Source of the DNA: Deltaproteobacteria bacterium
Lineage (GTDB): Bacteria; Myxococcota_C; UBA6777
Assembly: GCA_002731275.1 (NCBI GenBank)
Contig: PCBK01000194.1
Location: 38,896-102,895, forward strand
Length of the DNA: 64,000 bases
Reading direction: 5' to 3'
Shown: positions 27,272 through 35,000 of the stretch, in pieces
How positions within the stretch are numbered: the stretch's first letter is position 1
Layout of the letters: every line of letters starts with the position of its first letter
Notes under the pieces: model-generated
What the model was told of the DNA's origin: nothing
The model's database searches: none
What the model saw: the letters and a program-made list of their open reading frames with translations, nothing else
Translations under genes and position numbers: made by a program

Positions 27272-27594
27272 CTATATCTCTCCTACAAGAAGAACGATCA
27301 ACTCGTACCAATACACACCGCCCACTGTAGCACACTTACAGCGCAAATAAAATTACCAATATCAAGGCAATGTCCAAAAGCGCAAAAGTGCCCGCTTGAT
27401 GACAATCACAATGCGAAAAAATGGGGATAGAGAAATGGTCATTGAACCAGATTGATGGGAGACTCCACATGGAGAGCGAAAATATGTCTAGGACTCACAA
27501 TCAAAAAGCGATATAATCCTCCACAAAGGTCCGAGCAGAAAGACCACAAACACCAAAGAGAGTACGCACTTTACCACGTGTATTTGGGAGTACG
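27272..27594. other. Divergent intergenic region at the axis of the two HEAT/HD-GYP cassettes
   Basis: 323 bases without a gene, A-rich in the centre. A perfect TATAAT is at 27512-27517 on the plus strand, 78 bases before the HEAT gene, but the -35 position (TAGGAC) is poor. This may mean the promoter needs an activator. I see no strong promoter for the minus-strand gene. Confidence 0.45.
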
Positions 27595-29607
27595 ATGAGC
27601 GCAAAATTCCGCCCCTCCGGGCTTCATTCAAATCCAGGCGAGCATACACAGCGCTCCTCGCATACAAACACGCAAAAAAAGCCCCACACAGACAGCCAGG
27701 AGCACCTTCAACAATCATCTCACACACCACCTGGCCAGTATAGTCTCTCCCGCTCCAACATTCGTGCGGTGCAAAAGGCGCTCCCTGACTCCGACACTGG
27801 GCCAATGCCCAAACTCCAAGCCCAACGAAGCTTACAATCACACACTCCCAAAGCAGGGCAACGCATCCTCTCCAAAAAAAACCTCTCGACGGACAGCAAA
27901 TACGCCTCTTTCGATGAGCTAGAAGAAGCCTACGAAGCTCCACATATCGCAGAGCAAGCGCATCGTGTCGTCTCTCTACTACATCGTTCCTACCAAGCTT
28001 TCGGCCTCTACCCCTTCAACCACAAAATTGTCCAGCAGTTTTGCCAGGATCTGTTCCGAGAGCTGCAGCAGTTTTTCCAATACAAAAAACACCTCACGCT
28101 GCGACTTGAGCGCTTTTGTATCTACTACAAAGACGAGCTTCTTCTCGAAGACCAAAGCCCCTCCAACAACTATATCTTCCTGCTCTACTCAGACGGTATC
28201 AGACGACTGATTTTTCACGAAGATCTGACCCTCGACGAATGCATCCAGTTCTTCGACATCCTCCATTTCAGCTCCAGAAGCCGCTCTCTCCAAGATGACA
28301 TTGTTACGCTGTTATGGGAACATCACTTCGACAACATCGAATACTACTTGCTCGAAGATCTCACAGAGATGTACATCCCCCAACTCGAAGAACTCTACCA
28401 AGATCTCGAAGGGTTTGATGCCGGGAACGTCATGGGACAGGTGAGTGGTGGAGAGATCGCGGTCCACGCAGCCGCCTCGCTGTCTCGTAGCCGCCTACAG
28501 CTCAACGAAGCAGAACGTCAACAGCTCATTCACTACGTCGCAGATGAAGAAGAGGGACTTGTCAAACGTTTCTTTGAGATCCTCTCGCTCGTCTTTGCCT
28601 ACACAAAAGAACACCCCGATCTCGACAGCCTTGTCCGGCTACTCAAACATCTCCAGCCGCTCTTGCTCGGCTTCGATGATCCGGAGCACATCCTTCGCTT
28701 TCTCGAGCTCATCGACAAATTGATGTTGGTCTTTCAACATCGTGAGAGCCGACAAGCCAAGGCCTGGCTCTTGTCTCTGGAGGAAATCAAACACCAAGCG
28801 ACCAACAGACAGGCCATCCGTGAGCTGATCAGAAAATACGAAAAGCATCCAACAGATCAACGAACACGAGAGATCATTCAACGCTATGTGAACTTCCTCA
28901 CCCCGCACGATGCCAAACCACTTCTCGACGGTTTCGCCGAATGTCGTAACAAACAAACAGAGGAGTTTTGGTCCAACGTGCTCGCCAAACGCTTTGAGCA
29001 CCAACCAAAAATGTTGATGCCTGGCATCCGAACCCATGCCGAACCACTCGTGATTCAGACATGCAGAATCCTCGGAAAAACGGGAAACGCAGAGGCTCTC
29101 TCGCTATTGGATCGAGCCTCCCAACACGCTCACCCCTTGGTCCGTTGCGAGGCGTTGACAGCGATCGTAAAGCTCGACCTGAAAGACGCTTCAGCGGTGC
29201 GAATTCGCAACATTTTGGAAGCACATATCCTCGACGAGGATCCACAGGTGAAGCTCAACGTGTTACGACAACTTCCGCTCACTCCGAAGCACGGTATTCG
29301 CTTGCTTCAACAAGTGCTCGAAGAGAAGTGGTACGAATCTTGGTCCAAAGAAGTCCTGAAAGTGTTGGCCTCAAGTATCGCGAAGATCGGAAAGAAACAA
29401 CCGGCGCTCCTCGATACGTTGATTCGCGTCCTTGAGGAGCGATACAAAGGGCTCTTTTCCGGAATGAAAAACCAGGATTTTCCGCGCTTTGTACTCCATG
29501 CTCTATTTCATGAGAGTTCACTCCCAACACAAAGAGCACTCCAACAACTTCAGAAAAGTCCAGCCAAAATCCTACGCAAATTAAGCAAAGAATTGAGCAA
29601 AGGTTAA
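27595..29607 (+). CDS. HEAT-repeat protein (copy B), partner of the second degenerate HD-GYP protein
   Basis: 670 residues, cytosolic. The first ~120 residues are Ser/Gln/His-rich and disordered. Residues ~125-270 are the shared N-terminal domain (AEQAHRVVSLLHRSYQAFGLYPFNHKIVQQFCQDLFRELQQFFQYKKHLTLRLERFCIYYKDELL...). The C-terminal half is a HEAT solenoid (EPLVIQTCRILGKTGNAEALSLLDRASQ, PLVRCEALTAIVKLDLKDA). It is paralogous to the 590-residue protein at 24,772 and lies in the opposite orientation. GGGAG precedes the ATG at 27595. The HD-GYP-like gene starts 12 bases after its stop, so the pair is co-translated. Probably a scaffold. Confidence 0.75.
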   Translation: MSAKFRPSGLHSNPGEHTQRSSHTNTQKKPHTDSQEHLQQSSHTPPGQYSLSRSNIRAVQKALPDSDTGPMPKLQAQRSLQSHTPKAGQRILSKKNLSTDSKYASFDELEEAYEAPHIAEQAHRVVSLLHRSYQAFGLYPFNHKIVQQFCQDLFRELQQFFQYKKHLTLRLERFCIYYKDELLLEDQSPSNNYIFLLYSDGIRRLIFHEDLTLDECIQFFDILHFSSRSRSLQDDIVTLLWEHHFDNIEYYLLEDLTEMYIPQLEELYQDLEGFDAGNVMGQVSGGEIAVHAAASLSRSRLQLNEAERQQLIHYVADEEEGLVKRFFEILSLVFAYTKEHPDLDSLVRLLKHLQPLLLGFDDPEHILRFLELIDKLMLVFQHRESRQAKAWLLSLEEIKHQATNRQAIRELIRKYEKHPTDQRTREIIQRYVNFLTPHDAKPLLDGFAECRNKQTEEFWSNVLAKRFEHQPKMLMPGIRTHAEPLVIQTCRILGKTGNAEALSLLDRASQHAHPLVRCEALTAIVKLDLKDASAVRIRNILEAHILDEDPQVKLNVLRQLPLTPKHGIRLLQQVLEEKWYESWSKEVLKVLASSIAKIGKKQPALLDTLIRVLEERYKGLFSGMKNQDFPRFVLHALFHESSLPTQRALQQLQKSPAKILRKLSKELSKG

Positions 29608-29619
29608 ACACGAGGGGAC

Positions 29620-31107
29620 ATGACACAACACTGGAAATATGACCTGTCCGAGAACGATGAGGTCAAAAATCTAGACGCAGATCAACAACAAGAACTCGCG
29701 CGTGCCTCACAAGACCTGCTTATCAATCTGCACACTTTATTGCGAACGACGACGTTTCACGACGCACAAAACCACGCAACACACCAAGTCACAGAAAAGC
29801 TCATCGACTCCATCAACACCTTGCTCTCCATTGAATACGAGATCAACATCGTCTACACAGGCACAGACTTCATGGTCAATGACCGATGGGCTCGAATGTC
29901 TAGACAGCTTCAAGACTTGGTACAAAAGCTCGGTACGATGCTCGATCGATGCCAGATCGGTGGCATCAACATCACAGCCCTCCCAAGTCACCAAGAGCTC
30001 GCACAATTTGCGCAACTTTTCCACGCCACCAATCCTCAACAACAAGATCCCTTTTCGTCGTTGCAAACACAGCTCTGGCGTTTTCAGGTCCAGTGGCTCA
30101 CGCTCTCTCGCTTTGAAGAAGAGTCACACAAATCGATCGGTAGGCTGGAGCTTCGGACGTACATCAGACAGACGTACTTTTACGCCATACAGATCGTCCA
30201 ACAGCTCTACTTACAGGCAGAACAAGGCAAACCACTCAAGCTCAAGACAGCCAAACGGATCATCCAGGCGTTTGTTGAAATCTTTCACAACCCACGCGCT
30301 CAACAAGATATCGACTTTTTGTTGTTCTTAACACAAGTCAAAAATTGCATCGACTACCACTTCAATCACGTCGTCAACGTCGCGATCTTGTCGATAGGTT
30401 TCGCGCACCATCTGGGTCTTAAACGTTCGACATTGCGGGACATAGGCATTGCAGCTCTTCTGTACGATATCGGGATGGTCAAAATTCCAGCGGCGCTAAA
30501 GGAAAAAAGAGGCCTCACAGAGCGAGAGCGTTTGGAGTTTGAACAACATCCAGCCTACGCGATTCCAGTTATCTTGAAGACCTCCTCCATCGACAGCGCA
30601 ATCCTTCGCGCTGTGAATGTCGCCTTCAGCCATCATCTAGGAGCCCAACAAGGTGGGTACCCACAATATGGTCGTGGCACACAAAGCCTCGCCTCCCAGC
30701 TCATCATGCTGATCGATCGCTACGACGCCATGACGACATCACGCCCCCACCGCCCACAGGCAAAATCTCCCCCCGCTGCAATGGCCGAGCTTGCGATGAC
30801 ACCAAGCAAGGAACTCAACTCCGCGCTTGTGCGCCAATTCATCGCTTGGTTTAGCCCCATGCCGCTTGGGACGGTCGTCCAGCTAAACACAGGAGACATC
30901 GGATATATAGTCGTCTCAAGAGAGCAGGGGCGCCCACAAAACCGCCCAGTGATCAAACTCCTGTTTCAACCCGCTGGTGAAGAAGCCTACTATGTCGACT
31001 TGATGGACAAAGACATGGAGGGTCGCTATCTCTACCATATCAAGGATATTCTGAACGCACATGAACCGCGTATCCAACGCACAATCATCGAAGAAATAAT
31101 GGGGTAG
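29620..31107 (+). CDS. Degenerate HD-GYP-domain protein (copy B: lost HD histidine, keeps HH and GYP)
   Basis: 495 residues. The N-terminal ~135 residues match the shared domain (ASQDLLINLHTLLRTTTFHDAQNHATHQVTEKLIDSINTLL). The HD-GYP part shows H250, then LLYDIGMVKIP where the HD His is Tyr282 (Asp283 kept) and the conserved Lys is Met286. The later ligands survive: H310 in EQHP, H338-H339, GGYP at 345-348 and D366/D369 in LIDRYDAMTTSRP. This is nearly the opposite loss pattern to copy A. A short C-terminal beta domain (GTVVQLNTGDIGYIVVSRE) follows. GAGGGGA precedes the start. It is followed 3 bases later by the TSUP permease gene. Confidence 0.8.
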   Translation: MTQHWKYDLSENDEVKNLDADQQQELARASQDLLINLHTLLRTTTFHDAQNHATHQVTEKLIDSINTLLSIEYEINIVYTGTDFMVNDRWARMSRQLQDLVQKLGTMLDRCQIGGINITALPSHQELAQFAQLFHATNPQQQDPFSSLQTQLWRFQVQWLTLSRFEEESHKSIGRLELRTYIRQTYFYAIQIVQQLYLQAEQGKPLKLKTAKRIIQAFVEIFHNPRAQQDIDFLLFLTQVKNCIDYHFNHVVNVAILSIGFAHHLGLKRSTLRDIGIAALLYDIGMVKIPAALKEKRGLTERERLEFEQHPAYAIPVILKTSSIDSAILRAVNVAFSHHLGAQQGGYPQYGRGTQSLASQLIMLIDRYDAMTTSRPHRPQAKSPPAAMAELAMTPSKELNSALVRQFIAWFSPMPLGTVVQLNTGDIGYIVVSREQGRPQNRPVIKLLFQPAGEEAYYVDLMDKDMEGRYLYHIKDILNAHEPRIQRTIIEEIMG

Positions 31108-31110
31108 TGG

Positions 31111-31878
31111 ATGTCCACACTCTTCTCCCTGCCCTCGTTGGGGTGGGGTTCCTGGAGCCTGCTCGTCGTCGTCGGTGTGATGTGTGGCTTCATCAACACA
31201 TTCGCCGGCGGTGGTTCGCTCATCACCCTTCCGTTGCTCATCTTCTTGGGGATTCCTCCTCATCAGGCAAACGCAAGCAATCGACTCGCCTTGGTCTTTC
31301 AAAACGCAGCGTCAGTTTCGGGGTTTTGGTGGGGAGGTGTCCGCGACACAAAGAGCATCGTAAGGTTGGCAGGGCCAGCCCTTGTTGGTAGCTTCCTCGG
31401 CGCGTATCTTGCGGTCGTGATCTCTCCTGAGTTGTTCAAAAAAGCGCTGGGTGTCTTTATGCTCATCGCACTCGTCCCCCTCATGCGTCCCCACAAAGCC
31501 TCCCAACAAGAAGCCCCTGAGCATCCGTCTGTTTGGTTGATGATTTTATTCTTTGGCGTTGGAATCTACGCCGGCTTCATCCAGGCAGGAGCAGGTATCT
31601 GGAGCCTCCTCGCGCTCCTTCTTGTCGGAGGATACGATCTAAACAGGGCGAATGCGGTCAAATCGCAGCTGCTCTTCTTGAGCACCCTGCTCGCGACGGC
31701 AGTCTTCCTCTGGAAAGGTCAGGTCATTTTTGTCGTAGGACTCGTTCTCGCAGTCGGTAACTCGCTGGGCGCGTGGCTCGCGACAACCCTCGCCTCCAAA
31801 GTCGACATGCGTATGATACGGTGGCTTTTGTTGCTCGTCATTCTATTTTCCTCGGCGCGATTGTTTGGCCTCCTGTAA
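31111..31878 (+). CDS. TSUP (TauE/SafE) family membrane permease
   Basis: 255 residues with about eight transmembrane helices. The signature near the N-terminus, GFINTFAGGGSLITLPLLIFLGIPPHQANASNRLALV, and its internal repeat, GIYAGFIQAGAGIWSLLALLLVGGYDLNRANAVKSQLLF, are diagnostic of the two-fold repeat of TSUP transporters. Members move sulfite, sulfoacetate, thiosulfate or related organic anions; the substrate cannot be read from sequence. The start follows the HD-GYP-like stop by 3 bases, so translation is probably coupled. It ends before the kinase promoter at 31,938. Confidence 0.88.
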   Translation: MSTLFSLPSLGWGSWSLLVVVGVMCGFINTFAGGGSLITLPLLIFLGIPPHQANASNRLALVFQNAASVSGFWWGGVRDTKSIVRLAGPALVGSFLGAYLAVVISPELFKKALGVFMLIALVPLMRPHKASQQEAPEHPSVWLMILFFGVGIYAGFIQAGAGIWSLLALLLVGGYDLNRANAVKSQLLFLSTLLATAVFLWKGQVIFVVGLVLAVGNSLGAWLATTLASKVDMRMIRWLLLLVILFSSARLFGLL

Positions 31879-31937
31879 GTTCATATGGTTGCGTCAAAGG
31901 CCCCCTCTTTTTCGATCCCATCTACGCTCCGTACACC

Positions 31938-31967
31938 TTGACAAAACGGCCGATTTTACTCTATAGT
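31938..31967 (+). promoter_or_regulatory. Consensus sigma-70 promoter of the kinase-AAA-TPR gene
   Basis: TTGACA, 18-base spacer, TATAGT. Transcription start near 31974. A GTG that would extend the kinase frame to 31966 lies inside the -10 element and is therefore not the start. Confidence 0.75.
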
Positions 31968-32025
31968 GTCAACTCTGTATCAAACACAGAATCCTCTACT
32001 TCAGGAAAGAACACTTGGGATACAT

Positions 32026-32060
32026 CGTCTCGGTCTTGAAGCCCAAAGACCACAGAGACG
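32026..32060 (+). promoter_or_regulatory. Long leader hairpin upstream of the kinase-AAA-TPR gene
   Basis: CGTCTCGGTCTT (32026-32037) pairs with AAGACC + GAGACG (32046-32060, with a 3-base bulge ACA): 12 base pairs and an 8-base loop. It lies in the predicted leader, 19 bases before the ATG at 32080. It could control translation. Confidence 0.5.
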
Positions 32061-32079
32061 CGAAGTTAGCACAGTAGGC

Positions 32080-35000
32080 ATGATGTCATCGAAACCTTCA
32101 AAACCCAAAATGGCCAAAGGTGAGTTGCTCAACCAACGATATCTGTTGGAAGAAAAGCTCGGCAGTGGTGGTGTAGGGAGTGTGTTCCAAGCGTTAGACA
32201 CACAGCTCGATCACGTCGTCGCTATCAAGTTCCTACGCCCAGAGCTGTCAACAGACGAGCGACAAAGACACAGATTTCTCCGGGAATTTCGTGCCATCTC
32301 CAGACTCAACCATCCCAATTGCCTCAAAGTATTCGACGAAGGTTCCGATAGAGGTCTTTACTACTTCGTGATGGAGCACATCCGTGGCGGAGATCTCTCC
32401 GACCTACTCGAAGCCTCTCCCTATCAAAAGCTCTGCGCGCTGTTCCAAATCACAGCCGCCCTCGCCTATATCCACAGTCTACGTATCGTACACCGTGACC
32501 TCAAACCTGCGAATATTCTCCTAGGCCAGGGCGAACATCCTGTACCAAAGCTAGCGGACTTTGGACTCGCTAAGATCGAGACCTCCAACACAAATGCCAA
32601 GTCTGCCGTGACAAAAGTCGGCGAGATGATCGGGACAATGGCATACATGTCCCCAGAGCAAATACGTGGTGAGAGCGTCGATCCAAGAACAGACCTCTAC
32701 GCATTGGGATGCCTGATCTACTACCTTTGGAGTGGCCAGCCACCATTTGTCGCAGATGACCCCAACAACTTCTTTGAAGTCCTCTGCAGCCACCTCGACA
32801 AACAACCCATCCCCTTACAAGAACGAACTCCAGAGGCACCTCTTACGCTCCAGATATTGGCGCAAAGACTGCTGGAAAAATCACCCTCAGATCGCCCACA
32901 AAGTGCACTCGAAGTCCTCCAGGTTCTCCAAGAAGAACTCGAAACCTTTGGTCCCTTGCCACAACACCTCATCGAGGCGATCCCCTCGGAGGAATCAGAG
33001 GCTTTTCTTTTCTCTCCCCCCTTGATTGGACGCGAGCAGGAACTGAATTGGTTGCTTGAGAAAGCGGAGACGATCCTCAACAACCAGGATCCAGCCCCCC
33101 CTATCATCGTCATCTCAGGTGAAACAGGGGTCGGCAAAACACACCTACTCGACACACTGCGCACGCATTTCTCAGAGAAAGGTATCCACATCATCAATGC
33201 CTGGGCCAGACAGGATGCCGTCCAGTCTCTTTCCCCATTCGAGGAAATTGAAGACGAGATCAACGAGCTCGCTCTTGCGCTGCGCAAACATCCTCCCTCC
33301 AACACAACACCTGTGCTCCTGAGACAGATGGACTCTCACTCCAGCCAAAGTCTCGATGGAGTCGACGCCTCTTTGACAATACCAGCGTCTGCGGGTCTGG
33401 TGTTGGATCCTTCGCTCCTCGCACAATTGACCCCCAACAATGCGCATGAGCCTGCGGCCTTCGCTCCCACAGATGCATCAGTAAAAGCCATCTCCGAACA
33501 TGACCTCGATCTCATCGAGAGCGAAGCCATCCCCTCCCAATCCCCTTCCGTCGTCGTGCAGTCCTCCTTCGACCAACATCAAACCAGCGCGGAAGACTCT
33601 ATCCCCGCAGGAAAAACGCTCCTCACAGATGAATCCAACCTGCTCACAGAGCAACTCAAACAGCAGCTCGCGACAGCCACCACACAGAGCAATGACTCCT
33701 TCTCGTCTCTCGCAGCAGTTGCACCAACCGCCAATTACGAGATTATCCCTCCAAGCAGCAAATTGCTCTCAAAGGACGAACTCACCTCAACCACCCAAGA
33801 TCTCACAGACAAACTGGACCCCCCAAAAGAACAACACGCCAGTATCGCAAAGAGCTTGGATCCTGGTAAAACAATCCCCTCCAACTTCCAACTCGATCTG
33901 AACGACCTTGACCTCCACCCTTCACTCGCAGAGAAGCAAGAGAGCGCGCAAGAAGCCATTTCATCTTCCGAAGAGGAGCCGGTCTCCAAACAGGAAGAGA
34001 CACTAGAGCCCGAAGAGACACTAGAGTCCGAAGAGAAACAGGCTGCGACATCCCCCGAGCAAGAAGAAAGCGCCTCCTTTGATGTCAGCCAATCGACACA
34101 AAATCTGATGGGTGAGTTGTCAAGTACCCTCGGTCAAATCGACAGCATCCTCGCATCACTCAAACACCCAAACGCCTCCTCTGAGACAGAGGAGGTCACG
34201 GACACTGCACCCCCCTCCTCACAAGCGACCAGCGCGCAGGAAATGCAGGCCGTTTCACTTGAAGACCTGGAAGCCGTGGCTCCCGAGCTGCTCGAAGAAG
34301 TTGTGGAGACTGCAGAAGACGCGTTACCACAAGAAGTCTCCGCCAGCCAACAAGATCTCCCTCCGGTCGATCCACTCTCCCCCACACAAACGCTCCCTCC
34401 CTCGAACATTTCGGCCCTCCAAACTCCCCCCTCCAACGAAGAGCTCGAAAGTCTGATCCATGCGAGGACAGACAGACTCGCCCTTGACGACATTGCAGAG
34501 CTTCAACCATCGGCACCTCCGAAGGTCGTCATCCACCCAGCTCACATCGATGAGTGGGGGGAAGATCCCGCGATGCTCCCGACCAACACACTCAGCCCAG
34601 AGCTACTTGCGCAGCTCAACAGTTCCGTCGAAATCGACATCGAGCAGCTCAACAAACAAGAGCAATACACACAACGCGCACACGCATCGACAGAAGATGC
34701 CGTCTCCATCGACCCCAAACCTGTTGGCTTCACGACGAGTCAAATCCAACGCGCAACGTTGCTCTCCAGACGTCTTGGGTTTATCGCCAGCAAAATATAC
34801 AGCGCGCTGTTGATCGAAAACTTCCACGATGCATCCCCAGGCGCGTTTGCCTACCTGAACAACATTCTCAACGCTCTCCCACAGGACTCTCCCTCGCAAC
34901 CTTGTATCGTCCTTACAGTCAAACCCGGTGAGAGCCGACAAAAACTCGAACAGATCCTCAACAAACACCACACCTACGCAATACTCGACTTACAGAGACT

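Noticed and set aside
31966..32079. N-terminal extension of the kinase-AAA-TPR gene from a GTG at 31966
   Set aside because: The GTG lies inside the -10 element of the promoter, so it is not in the transcript.
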